Source of the DNA: Lentisphaeria bacterium
Lineage (GTDB): Bacteria > Verrucomicrobiota > Lentisphaeria > Oligosphaerales > Oligosphaeraceae
Assembly (NCBI GenBank): GCA_016288215.1
Contig: JAEEYQ010000067.1
Coordinates: 1 to 64,000 of the forward strand
DNA: 64,000 bases
Reading direction: 5' to 3'
The notes under the pieces are model-generated. The model saw nothing but the letters and a program-made list of their open reading frames with translations, searched no databases and was not told where the DNA came from. Positions within the stretch are counted from its first letter, which is position 1. Every line of letters begins with the position of its first letter. Positions 42,466 to 51,421 of the stretch are shown piece after piece. The position numbers and the translations under genes were made by a program.

Positions 42466-44871
42466 ATGAGCAGCGTGCATCGCATACAGACAAAACCGTT
42501 GGATTCCCGCAACGCGAACATCTACCTCCAATATGCCCTTGACGAGGCGGCTTGGATATGGCATCCGGACTTTTTGGGGCTAGAGGATTGCTCCATGGTG
42601 GAATTCAGCCTCTCCTTCGAGCTGGAGAAGCCGTTGGCGCTGGATTGCCAGATAAGTGCGGACAACCGATTCGAGCTCTATCTGGACGGCGCCTACTGCG
42701 CCATGGGACCGGACCGCTGCGATGTGGACCACTGGGCGTTTTCCACTCTCCACATGGAATTTACGGCGGGAAGGCACGAATTGCGCGCTCGCTGCTGGTA
42801 CTATTCGCTGAAGAGCCTTGTGACGCCGCGGGCGCAGATCGGATGTCGGCCCGGTTTCATCTTCGGCGCGGTGCAGAAGGAATGCCGCGACATGTTCAAC
42901 ACCGGCAAGGGAGATTGGAAGGTGCGTGAAATCAAGGGCTTGTCCTATCAGCCAGGCCTTGGTTTCACGGGCATGGGCTGCATCACATCCCTCAAGACGA
43001 TGTTCACGGAAGCGGAAACTGTGACGCCGGCCGTCGTGATGGCGCCGCGCGCCAATTTCATCTGGGGAGCGAAAGCGCCGAATTGGCGGCTTTCCCCCTC
43101 CAATCTGCCGGAACAGCTGCGTGTGCGCTATCCGGAGAAGCAGATCCGCGTCAGGGCCATTCTGGACAGCGTGGCGTTCGGGCAGGAGAATCTGATTGCG
43201 AAATCCACCTGCGAGCCGAACGGCATGATGGAGAAATGGCAGAAGTTCTTCCATGACGAAAACAGTCCACTGACGCTTCCCGCCCATACGCATTTGGGCG
43301 TGCTGCTAGATTTGGGCGACTATGTGTGCGCATATCCTGTCCTGACAGCGGCCGGCAGCGAGTATGCCTCCATCCGCATCATGTGGGCGGAGGCGCTGCA
43401 TCGGCCTGGCAACGAGACGGACAAGGGGAATCGTGCCGAGATAGAAGGCAAGGCGTTTCCGGCCGTTCCCCAATGGGATGAATTCAGAGAATTTGAGGAA
43501 ATTCCGCGCATATGCTCCGTGCCGTGGTGGCGTGCGGGAAGATTTGTGCTGCTGGCGATTTCCACAGGCGAGAAGCCATTGACGCTCAATGCCTTGCATT
43601 TTGATGAATCCCGTTATCCCTTCAAGGCGGAATCCACCATCAGCCTGCATGAGCCGCTGCTGGATGACTTGCAGCCTATCTTGTTGCGCACCATGCAGAT
43701 GTGCATGCATGAAACCTACATAGACTGCCCGTACTACGAACAGCTCATGTACGTGGCGGACACGCGACTGGAATGCATGACGGGCTATGTCCTGCAGCAA
43801 GATGCGGAGCTTTCCCGCCGCGCCATGCATGTTTTCGACTGGTCCCGCTCCCTGTGGGGCGGACTTGCCAGCGAGCATTATCCAGGCTGCGAACCGCAGC
43901 TGAGCTCCACCTTCAGCTCCATCTGGCCGATGATGATTCGCGATTTCCTCATGTACAGGGGATTCGAGGACGGCAAGGAGTTCACGGGGCTTCGCAACGG
44001 CGTTCGCGCCATGCTCCATGCGTTGTCGGACTATGTGAACGAAGAGGGACTGGTGGAAGGCCTTCCTGGCTGGTCCTTTGTGGACTGGATCGCGGCATGG
44101 GGAAGGACTGGCGTTCCCGCACCGTTCACGGACGGCGGCAAGTCATCCATCTTCTCCCTGTACTATCTGATGTCCCTGAAGACCGCCATCGCGCTGGAAG
44201 CCTATCTGCCAGAAGAAGATGGCGGGCTGTCTGCCTACTGGCGCTCCTGCTTCGCGCGGACGGCCGCCGCCGTGAAGAAGACCTTCTGGAGGCCGGATCT
44301 TTCCCTTTTCATGGACGATGTGTCAGGAGAGCATTTCAGCATGCATGCCCAATGCCTGGCCCTCCTTGCGGATGTGATCGAAGGGGAGGAGGCACGGCGC
44401 TGCTACGACGCCATGCTGGCCCGCAAGGGCATCACCGTGCCCACCGTGTCATGGATCTACTACCTCTTCGATACCTTTGCCAAATTCGGCGAAGGCTACA
44501 GGCTTTTGGACTATGCCAACATCTGGACGGACATGAAGGAAAAGGGCAGCGTGACGGTATGGGAAGCGCCGGAACCGACGCGTTCGGACTGCCATGCGTG
44601 GAGCTCCCATCTCTTCTACCACTATTTCGCCACCATCGCCGGCATCCGCTCCGTGTCTCCGGCGTTCCGCACGGTGCGCATCGCGCCGTCGCTGGGGCGG
44701 CTGGAACACGTCGACGGCAGGATGGTCCATCCGCAGGGAGAGATTGTCTTCGACATTCGGCGGGAAGGAGACAGGCTGGCTGGAACCATCCGTCTGCCGC
44801 GTGGTGTCACGGGCATGCTCCTCTGCAATGGCACGGAACAGGCGCTGGCAGAAGGAGAGAATACAATTTGA
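42466..44871 (+). CDS. GH78 alpha-L-rhamnosidase family protein
   Basis: The 801-aa protein has the GH78 domain order: an N-terminal beta-sandwich (WIWHPDFLG...YLDGAYCAMGPDRC), another beta-region to about 400, an (alpha/alpha)6 barrel and a C-terminal sandwich. Family blocks are ETYIDCPYYEQLMYVADTRLE near 420-440 (acidic residues of the active site), WSFVDWIAAW near 525, and TRSDCHAWSSHLFYHYFATIAG near 705. It has no signal peptide itself but is in frame with a short one upstream. GGGGAG gives a Shine-Dalgarno for ATG 42466. It releases terminal rhamnose. Its stop lies beside a heptamer array. Confidence 0.9.
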   Translation: MSSVHRIQTKPLDSRNANIYLQYALDEAAWIWHPDFLGLEDCSMVEFSLSFELEKPLALDCQISADNRFELYLDGAYCAMGPDRCDVDHWAFSTLHMEFTAGRHELRARCWYYSLKSLVTPRAQIGCRPGFIFGAVQKECRDMFNTGKGDWKVREIKGLSYQPGLGFTGMGCITSLKTMFTEAETVTPAVVMAPRANFIWGAKAPNWRLSPSNLPEQLRVRYPEKQIRVRAILDSVAFGQENLIAKSTCEPNGMMEKWQKFFHDENSPLTLPAHTHLGVLLDLGDYVCAYPVLTAAGSEYASIRIMWAEALHRPGNETDKGNRAEIEGKAFPAVPQWDEFREFEEIPRICSVPWWRAGRFVLLAISTGEKPLTLNALHFDESRYPFKAESTISLHEPLLDDLQPILLRTMQMCMHETYIDCPYYEQLMYVADTRLECMTGYVLQQDAELSRRAMHVFDWSRSLWGGLASEHYPGCEPQLSSTFSSIWPMMIRDFLMYRGFEDGKEFTGLRNGVRAMLHALSDYVNEEGLVEGLPGWSFVDWIAAWGRTGVPAPFTDGGKSSIFSLYYLMSLKTAIALEAYLPEEDGGLSAYWRSCFARTAAAVKKTFWRPDLSLFMDDVSGEHFSMHAQCLALLADVIEGEEARRCYDAMLARKGITVPTVSWIYYLFDTFAKFGEGYRLLDYANIWTDMKEKGSVTVWEAPEPTRSDCHAWSSHLFYHYFATIAGIRSVSPAFRTVRIAPSLGRLEHVDGRMVHPQGEIVFDIRREGDRLAGTIRLPRGVTGMLLCNGTEQALAEGENTI

Positions 44872-45000
44872 AATTAGAAATTAGGAATTAGAAATTAGGA
44901 ATTTAGGGGATATAGCGACGGCGGCTCGCCGTCGGGCAATTAGCAATTGGCAACTTTACAATTCCTAATTCCTAATTCCTAATTCCTAATTCTTCAGATC
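44868..45000. repeat. two heptamer arrays between convergent genes
   Basis: GGAATTA units at 44868-44904 begin at the GH78 stop. TAATTCC units at 44955-44998 end in the stop of the convergent secreted GH gene, whose last codons (AAG AAT TAG) belong to the array. A small hairpin GGCGGCTCGCCGTC lies between them. Confidence 0.88.
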
Positions 45001-47457
45001 ATCCTTCAGAAATTCATCCGGAGAAAGATTGCGTCCATAAATGCGTATCTGGCGGATATCCCCCTGGAAATTGGCAATGGGATCCCACACCCATTTGTTC
45101 AAGGCCCCTATCAGCAGATGGTTGATCCATTCGTGTTCGACAGTCGGCGCGCTGGCCACCTCCCCTTCAAGCTGGCCATCCATATACAACTGCAGTTTCC
45201 GGCAGTCATAAACGACGGCCAGCCGCGTCCATTTCCCAATTTCAAGCTGCCTATTTGAGACAATTGTATTTTCGAACAGCGTTTTGGGCGAAGCGCCGCC
45301 CATGCCTTCGTTCGCCGTGCGGCGCTGCACTTGCACCTTGCCATCCGGCAACATGCACAATGAAATCTGATTGTTCCCGCTGCCGATCAGCCCCATGACT
45401 TCCCCAAGTTTGGCAGGACGGACCGACAACTCGTAAGTGGATGCGCCGGGGAATGCGGTGCTGCCCATGATTGTGACATGGTCCTTGCCGGAAAAACGCA
45501 GAAAACCGCCAGAGGAATCGCGCATGAACAAACTGGGCTGGTTGGCCATGCCACTTATGCCCACCGGCCCGTTGTGGTTGTAGTTGTATCCCGTATAGCC
45601 CAAATGCCCTCCTCCATAGCCGGCACCGTTGATGCTGCCATGGTGCATGTAGCCGGAGACATCCAGCAGCAACCTGTGATGATCTTCCCTGCAGGGATAA
45701 TAGAAGTAAGGGACGCGGGCTCCTTCAATCGGATAATCCACAACGCTTCCATCCTGCTGCGGAATCGGTATCATGACATCTTTCGCACGCGTGCCGTCGG
45801 TTTCCCAAATTGGCAGGCTTTGCCATTTCCGCCCATGCCTGTTCTCCATTTCCAGATAATACCAGTGCAGTGCCTGTCCGGGCGGCGGCGTGTTCAAGGC
45901 CAGTTCCGATTTCAGACAATTTCCGTTGCTGTTTGTAAAGTAAAAATCCACACCGTCTCTTTTGATGACTTTATGCAGGCAGCCGCTCAATTCTCCTCCA
46001 ACCCAAGTCTGCTCTCTGTTACCGGTAAAAATCGATATGCCGCTGCCATCGGGAACGCTTGTTTCTCCAGGACCGACATCATTTATCGTCCAATAGTCCT
46101 CCCCTTGAGTCTGCAATGCGTTCTTTGTCGACCGCGCCCAATACATCCGATAGGAACAGATGCTGGGGGAAATAAGTGTCATCGGATTATAATTCATGTT
46201 ATATTTGCTGCCGTTCCACGTATAGGAAAGGCGTGGAACCACTCCTCGCTCGGAGGCAAAATCCGTGGAAGGCACGGAAAAACGTTCAACCCGAAAATCG
46301 TCAAGAATCAATTGTTTCTCTGGAAATGACCGCAACACCTCACCGGCTGTATTGCAGATATCAAGCTGGATAAGAACCTCTTTCTGTTCTGCATCAATCG
46401 GAAAGCCCATGACTTCAAATTTCAAATCGTGATGTCCCAGCAGAATCTGTGTATGATTGGTCACGACCAGTTCCGGCGTCTTCATTGCAGGGAAGGGATT
46501 GCCGCGCCATTTCGCAATCCGATACTGCATATAGCGCAGCATGAAATCCTCTCGTTCATAGCATGGGAAGATGAGAGAGTTTTCATAATGGTCGAAAAGA
46601 TTGGTGATCTGGATCGCATCAGGAGCTTTGTCTATCCAGACATCAAAGCTTTCTCGATAATATCTGCTCAGATCGACTTCCAGGCCGCCCATGTGGAAGT
46701 GGTTTGTATAGGTGCTGTGAACGGCGCCCTCAAAGATCTTCTGGGGAAACTCCTGTTTCATGACACGCCCAAGCATTTCCGCTGCAATCCGTTGCTTGTG
46801 TATCCCTTCTCCGCCATAAGACGTGACGCCGTCAAACACCGGCAAATATCGACGCATGTCCTCTTCGGACATCTGGCAGGTCAAATAGACAAACGGAGTG
46901 CCAAATTCACGGTCCAATCCTTCAAAGATCATTTTCCATTGTTCCGGCTGATACTTTGTGGGATTGTAAATCGCTATCACGGGGCGTTCTCCAATCCGCA
47001 TCATGTTTGGATGCGTCTTGAAATCCTCCCGAAACTCTCCCAGAATCTTAATCATGTTCTCCAATGACTGTTCCGCTTTTTCGGAATAACAGCCAAAAAA
47101 CATCCCCAGGCGGATTTTCGAACCGACTGCCTTGGCTTCATTCAACATCGCCCGATAATGTCCCCCCCAGGAAGCCGGTTCATTGATTTCAACTTGAAGG
47201 CCATCCAAACCGTATTCATCCAGCAACAGAAAACCCTGCCCCCAGATATTGTCCCCGTAATATTTCTGCCACGCCACATTGGGCCCTCCCAGATCATAGA
47301 TTGGATTCTTGTCGAAAGGAAACCATGGATTGACGTGACTCCATACCGTTTTCTGATAATCGCTTTTATCAAGCGGAGGCCGCAAATCTTCACCAGCCTC
47401 AGCAACAAAACCCACTGCGGAGAACAGAACAAACAAACATGTGACCAAATGCTTCAT
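44986..47457 (-). CDS. secreted GH71/99-like protein with C-terminal LamG-type domain
   Basis: An 823-aa exported protein (MKHLVTCLFVLFSAVGFVAEA signal). Residues about 30-330 have a TIM-barrel-like pattern (GFLLLDEYGLDGLQVEINEP, IRLGMFFGCY, NMMRIGERPVIAIYNPTKY, FDGVTSYGG) similar to GH71 or GH99 enzymes; the family is not certain. The middle is beta-rich. Residues about 640-790 form a concanavalin-like (LamG) domain: FSGKDHVTIMG, STYELSVRP, LYMDGQLEGEVASAP. ATG 47457, with AGGAG 9 bp upstream, is chosen over the TTG two codons earlier. Stop is supplied by a heptamer array. Probably degrades an external polysaccharide. Confidence 0.72.
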   Translation of the reverse strand: MKHLVTCLFVLFSAVGFVAEAGEDLRPPLDKSDYQKTVWSHVNPWFPFDKNPIYDLGGPNVAWQKYYGDNIWGQGFLLLDEYGLDGLQVEINEPASWGGHYRAMLNEAKAVGSKIRLGMFFGCYSEKAEQSLENMIKILGEFREDFKTHPNMMRIGERPVIAIYNPTKYQPEQWKMIFEGLDREFGTPFVYLTCQMSEEDMRRYLPVFDGVTSYGGEGIHKQRIAAEMLGRVMKQEFPQKIFEGAVHSTYTNHFHMGGLEVDLSRYYRESFDVWIDKAPDAIQITNLFDHYENSLIFPCYEREDFMLRYMQYRIAKWRGNPFPAMKTPELVVTNHTQILLGHHDLKFEVMGFPIDAEQKEVLIQLDICNTAGEVLRSFPEKQLILDDFRVERFSVPSTDFASERGVVPRLSYTWNGSKYNMNYNPMTLISPSICSYRMYWARSTKNALQTQGEDYWTINDVGPGETSVPDGSGISIFTGNREQTWVGGELSGCLHKVIKRDGVDFYFTNSNGNCLKSELALNTPPPGQALHWYYLEMENRHGRKWQSLPIWETDGTRAKDVMIPIPQQDGSVVDYPIEGARVPYFYYPCREDHHRLLLDVSGYMHHGSINGAGYGGGHLGYTGYNYNHNGPVGISGMANQPSLFMRDSSGGFLRFSGKDHVTIMGSTAFPGASTYELSVRPAKLGEVMGLIGSGNNQISLCMLPDGKVQVQRRTANEGMGGASPKTLFENTIVSNRQLEIGKWTRLAVVYDCRKLQLYMDGQLEGEVASAPTVEHEWINHLLIGALNKWVWDPIANFQGDIRQIRIYGRNLSPDEFLKDDLKN

Positions 47458-47552
47458 TATCAATCACTCCTGATATCAAAATGCACGCAAAGTAAAAATC
47501 ATTCTGTTTCTGCTATATTTTTCGTAACGATTCATAATGAATAGTTACTAGG

Positions 47553-48914
47553 TTACCGTATGAATTCCTTTGCTGTCTTGGCGTAGTCAGGCAGGTCGGG
47601 ATGGATGTCTAGCATTGCAAGGTTGTATTCGCGTCCGTTGACGTGTCCTTGTACCTGCGGCCAGTAGGTTAGGACTGCGGCGAGTTTCTTCGGGGAGTGC
47701 TCAGCGATTGCGTCGGCAAGCAAGGTCTGGCACATTGCGAATTGCATCACGAGGCCGTAATGCGGCTGCGGCACGAAAAGGTTTTTGACGGGCTTGATGC
47801 CCTTGCGGCTGATGTCCATGGAGTATTCGAGGACAAAGTCATCGGGAAAGTCCTTGACGGCGCCGTTGTTCAGTGCGCTGGCGAAGATTCTGAAGGTTTT
47901 CTTTCCGCACAGTGCGGCGTAGATATCATTTGAGAGGTCATGGTCGTCGCAACGGCAGAGCGGTTCATTGTCCCAGATGTCAGAGCTGTCGTTTTCGAGG
48001 AGACTATAGAAATGCTCGTAGCGTCTATTGATGCATTCGAGAGCGAATTCGGGGTCGCTTTTGCGGCGGCGATGGCTATAGACCACGGTGTCGAAAAGCG
48101 ACTTGAACTCGAGGTTGACCATGCCGTCGGCCTCGGAGGAGACCATGAAAGAGCCATTCCTGTCATAGTCTTCCAGCATGATGGCGTATGAGAGTCCAAG
48201 AATGCTAGGGTACTTTTCCTCAAGTTTCTTGCGGTAGTTGCGTCCTAGCTTCCTGAGTGTGGCGTCGAAGGCGTCGCAGACGTTCTTTTCCCCCCATGTG
48301 CCACTGTTCATGAAGGCGTAATGGTTGACGCCGGCGGAGATGACGTTGACAGAATCGTCATAGCCCTTTTTGCCGCAGATTGCGGGAATGTCGTATTTGT
48401 GGTTGCGGAATCCCTGGCAGATGCCGAACGCCTTGATTCTGGTGTATTTGTTGACAAGGGCGCTGAAGACGGCGACGGGATTTGCGAAAATCAGCATGGT
48501 CGCGTTCGGCGCGGCGACCGTCTCCATCACCTTTGCGAAATGCAGGATGGCGTCGCCATAGCGGACAGCTGCGAGGCAACCTTCTATCGAGAGCTGGTCG
48601 GAGGTCCAGATTCCCGCCTTGGCGGAGAGCCTTATATTTTCACTCCAGCTTGGTTCGCGCGTGGTCGCCATGGTAACATAGAGTGAATCAACACCAGTGA
48701 GTCCCTCCTCCATGTCGGTGTAGCTACGGACATCGCAGTTACTTCCCGCGAACTCGGGGCACCTGCGAATCATGGTGGCGACCGCGTCCGAGCGTCTAGT
48801 GTCACGGTCAATGAGCGCGACCGCGCCTTTCTGCAGGATTCCGCCCTGCTTGAGAAGCGAGCGTACAATAGGCAGCACCCTCAGGGAACCGCCGCCGATA
48901 AATGCAATCTTCAT
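47553..48914 (-). CDS. GH4-family NAD-dependent glycosidase
   Basis: A 453-aa cytosolic enzyme that cleaves glycosides by an NAD+/Mn2+ redox mechanism. Visible parts: the dinucleotide loop IAFIGGGSLRVLP at the N-terminus, DRDTRRSDA, SIEGCLAAVRYGDAI, MLIFANPVAVFSALV, the GICQGFRNH stretch (usual CHG-like metal Cys region) and VNHYAFMNSGTWG with the catalytic His. Alpha-galacturonidase and alpha-glucosidase branches share these features; I cannot choose. AGGAG precedes the ATG. It shares the strand with the secreted GH downstream, 95 bp away. Confidence 0.85.
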   Translation of the reverse strand: MKIAFIGGGSLRVLPIVRSLLKQGGILQKGAVALIDRDTRRSDAVATMIRRCPEFAGSNCDVRSYTDMEEGLTGVDSLYVTMATTREPSWSENIRLSAKAGIWTSDQLSIEGCLAAVRYGDAILHFAKVMETVAAPNATMLIFANPVAVFSALVNKYTRIKAFGICQGFRNHKYDIPAICGKKGYDDSVNVISAGVNHYAFMNSGTWGEKNVCDAFDATLRKLGRNYRKKLEEKYPSILGLSYAIMLEDYDRNGSFMVSSEADGMVNLEFKSLFDTVVYSHRRRKSDPEFALECINRRYEHFYSLLENDSSDIWDNEPLCRCDDHDLSNDIYAALCGKKTFRIFASALNNGAVKDFPDDFVLEYSMDISRKGIKPVKNLFVPQPHYGLVMQFAMCQTLLADAIAEHSPKKLAAVLTYWPQVQGHVNGREYNLAMLDIHPDLPDYAKTAKEFIR

Positions 48915-49029
48915 AAAGGAACTCCTGTATGTTTGTCACAGCCGCGAGGACGGTTGTTTCCAAAGGTTAATATATTGCTCAAATGCGGAATTGCAATTGA
49001 CATACACAGCCGTCCCATAACTCTGGCTG

Positions 49030-49060
49030 TGAAATATTTTCATCAAAAATGAAATATTTT
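49030..49060. promoter_or_regulatory. direct repeat TGAAATATTTT (two copies)
   Basis: TGAAATATTTT occurs at 49030-49040 and 49050-49060, 20 bp apart, about two helical turns, roughly 115 bp upstream of the GH4 gene. It may be an operator of that sugar-catabolic operon. Confidence 0.4.
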
Positions 49061-49499
49061 GCAATTCAATAAAATCTGCGTTTCATTAGGCGACAGAGGG
49101 CGGCGCATGGCGCCAACGGTGGCATTGGGCTGTGGCCGGAACGTCTTTCCGCTAAAATCAAGACTGCGAAAAGTGGCCCTTCCAGGCCCCTATTGACCAT
49201 TTAGGTATTAATATACCAGAACGCATGTCCAATGCGACAGAAGCGATTCCAGGGGCCCTAGCGGCCATTCCCCCTCTGAAAAAGGGGGTCACCAAGCCCG
49301 AAAAACCGCGATTTTCGTCCCAAATCTGAAAATGGCATTTTCTCAGCCAGTCATATCAGAAACGGCGGAAAATTCCATGATGCCAACGGCCAACGACGGC
49401 TTTTTCATCCGATTTCGCCCCGCTGAAGGCCGATGCGAATCTTTCATTTTCATTCATTTTATTTCATGACATGGATTCGAGTCGGGGGCGTCCGTCCAA
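49061..49499. other. intergenic region without a recognised gene
   Basis: No convincing ORF. It contains a palindrome GGTATTAATATACC near 49203-49216 and a hairpin CCCCC/GGGGG (49270-49274 with 49284-49288) without a T-tract. Nothing further is recognised; it separates the minus-strand GH4 group from the plus-strand symporter. Confidence 0.6.
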
Positions 49500-49527
49500 T
49501 TGCAACTTTTAGATATATGATTATAGT
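49500..49527 (+). promoter_or_regulatory. candidate promoter of the symporter gene
   Basis: TTGCAA and TATAGT separated by 16 bp, 68 bp before the start codon. Confidence 0.55.
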
Positions 49528-49595
49528 ATAGCATTGTTTTGGGCGGCCATTGGCCTTGACGTTTCATAATCCATATTCAAAAAGAAGGCGTACGT

Positions 49596-51059
49596 ATGCT
49601 TCCAACACTCGTGTCATTCGGGCTTTACCTGTGCATGATGATTTTCATCGGATTTTACTTCTATGAAAAGAAGTCCAGCGTTGAGAAATACATTCTCGGC
49701 GGCCGCGGCCTTGGGAGCTGGGTGACGGCCATGTCCGCACAGGCCTCCGACATGAGTGGATGGCTGCTGATGGGGCTGCCCGGCTCCATCTACGCCGCTG
49801 GCTCCGGAGACACATGGTGCGCCATCGGCCTGGCCGTGGGCACCTTCTTCAACTGGATTCTTGTCGCCCCCCGTCTGCGGGTCTACTCCGAAGTGACGGA
49901 CTCCATCACGGTGCCTCAATTCATGGGCAACCGCCTCAACGACCCCACCGGCATTCTTCGGCTGGTGGCGGCGCTGGTGACCCTCGGCTTCTTCGCCATT
50001 TACGCCGGCTCCGGTCTGGTGGCGGCGGGCAAGCTGTTTGAGTCCATGTTCGGCATCCCCTACGCGGGAGCGGTCATCATCGGCGCCGTGGTCGTGCTGG
50101 TCTACACGCTGTCCGGCGGCTTTTTGGCCGTCTGCTACACGGATTTGATTCAGGGCATTCTGATGTTCATCGCCATCGTCATCATCCCCCTGCTGGCGGT
50201 CCGTTCCCTTTCGGACGGCGCCATCGCCGCCAGCCTGGAAGCCAGAAATCTCTCTATCTCATTGCTGCCCAAGGAGATAAGCCTAGTTGCCCTCATCACG
50301 TTCATTGTGTCTCCCTTCGTCTGGGGCCTGGGCTATTTCGGCCAGCCGCACATCATTGTCCGCTTCATGGGCATCTCCAGCCATAAGGCCTTGAAGAAGT
50401 CCACCATCATCGCCATGATCTGGGTGGTCATCTCTCTGGCCGCCGCCATTGTCATCGGCATCATCGGCATCGGCATGTACCCCGACCCCACCACCATCGA
50501 CGCGGAGAAAGTCTTCATCAAGATGATAGGCCAGCTGTGCAACCCGTGGATCGGCGGCATCTTCCTGGCGGCCATCATGGCGGCCATCATGTCCACCATC
50601 GACTCCCAGCTGCTCTCCGCCTCCTCCGCCCTGTCTCAGGACTTCTACAAGATGTTGATCCGCAAGGACGCCACCGAGCGGGAGATGCTGAACGTGAACC
50701 GCATCTTCGTGGTGGTCATCATGATCTTCGCCACCAGCATCGCGCTGGCGAACCTCAACACCATCTTCAAGATCGTGCAGTTCGCATGGGGCGGCTTCGG
50801 CGCGGCCTTCGGCCCCGTCATCCTGTTCTCCCTCTACTCCCGCAAGATGACCTGGCAGTCCGGCCTCGTCGGCATGATTGTGGGCACGGCCGTCATGTTG
50901 GGCTGGAAATTCTCCCCGCTGGGCCCCTACATGTATGAGATTCTTCCCGGCTTCCTGGCCAACGCCATCGCCATCGCCGTCGTCAACCGCATTCGCCCCC
51001 AGCAGGATCCGGCGGTTCTGGAGAAATTCGACAAGATGAAGGGCATCCTCGCGGAATAA
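49596..51059 (+). CDS. sodium/solute symporter (PutP-like, SSS family)
   Basis: An integral inner-membrane protein of 487 aa with about 13 hydrophobic helices. It imports a solute with Na+. Sequence features of the family are GGRGLGSWVTAMSAQASDMSGWLLMGLPG near 35-65, PQFMGNRL near 109, the YTLSGGFLAVCYTDLIQG stretch near 170, and GQPHIIVRFMG near 250. The closest relatives known are proline carriers, but in sugar-catabolic gene groups such carriers may move other substrates. AGAAGG supports the start. It has its own promoter and terminator. Confidence 0.87.
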   Translation: MLPTLVSFGLYLCMMIFIGFYFYEKKSSVEKYILGGRGLGSWVTAMSAQASDMSGWLLMGLPGSIYAAGSGDTWCAIGLAVGTFFNWILVAPRLRVYSEVTDSITVPQFMGNRLNDPTGILRLVAALVTLGFFAIYAGSGLVAAGKLFESMFGIPYAGAVIIGAVVVLVYTLSGGFLAVCYTDLIQGILMFIAIVIIPLLAVRSLSDGAIAASLEARNLSISLLPKEISLVALITFIVSPFVWGLGYFGQPHIIVRFMGISSHKALKKSTIIAMIWVVISLAAAIVIGIIGIGMYPDPTTIDAEKVFIKMIGQLCNPWIGGIFLAAIMAAIMSTIDSQLLSASSALSQDFYKMLIRKDATEREMLNVNRIFVVVIMIFATSIALANLNTIFKIVQFAWGGFGAAFGPVILFSLYSRKMTWQSGLVGMIVGTAVMLGWKFSPLGPYMYEILPGFLANAIAIAVVNRIRPQQDPAVLEKFDKMKGILAE

Positions 51060-51073
51060 CCCCGTTCATCATG

Positions 51074-51104
51074 AAAAAGGCGCGTTCTTTAACGCGCCTT
51101 TTTT
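51074..51104 (+). terminator. intrinsic terminator of the symporter gene
   Basis: Stem GGCGCGTT/AACGCGCC (51079-51086 with 51091-51098), 4-nt loop, six T residues, A-tract in front. Confidence 0.93.
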
Positions 51105-51195
51105 GTATGGTAGTCATTACTATTCAAAACCTATAAGCAGGTTTTGTGGTTGAAATTCGGCCCCGTTGGGGCCGTAAAATCAAAGGGGACACCTT

Positions 51196-51421
51196 GCCCC
51201 GTCTCCCGTCTCCCGTCTCCCGTCTCCCGTCCCTCGTCCTGCGTCAAACTCTTGCCTATTCGTGGGTTTCGCTTCGCTTCACCCACGTCAGGCTCCTGTC
51301 ACCGCTCCGCGGTTCTATAACTCTAACTTTCTCGTGCACCGTGGGTTACGCTTACGCCTACGGCGTTGCGCTTACCCACGGCTAATATCCTGTCGCCGCT
51401 ATAGCGGCTTTTCTTCAGCTT
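51196..51421. repeat. composite repeat: CCCGTCT array plus hairpin cassette, second copy
   Basis: CCCGTCT heptamers (51196-51245) followed by CGTGGGTTTCGCTTCGCTTC, ACCCACG, CGTGGGTTACGCTTACGCC, TGCGCTTACCCACGGC and a CCGC/GCGG hairpin. It has the same order as 29366-29645 but shorter spacers. Its right end abuts the stop codon of the secreted GH gene on the minus strand. Just upstream, near 51115-51130, lies a copy of the GTAACTATTCA-like end motif. Confidence 0.9.

Noticed and set aside
49467-49500. Possible tRNA T-loop (GATTCGAGTC)
   Set aside because: No acceptor stem or anticodon arm can be folded around it.
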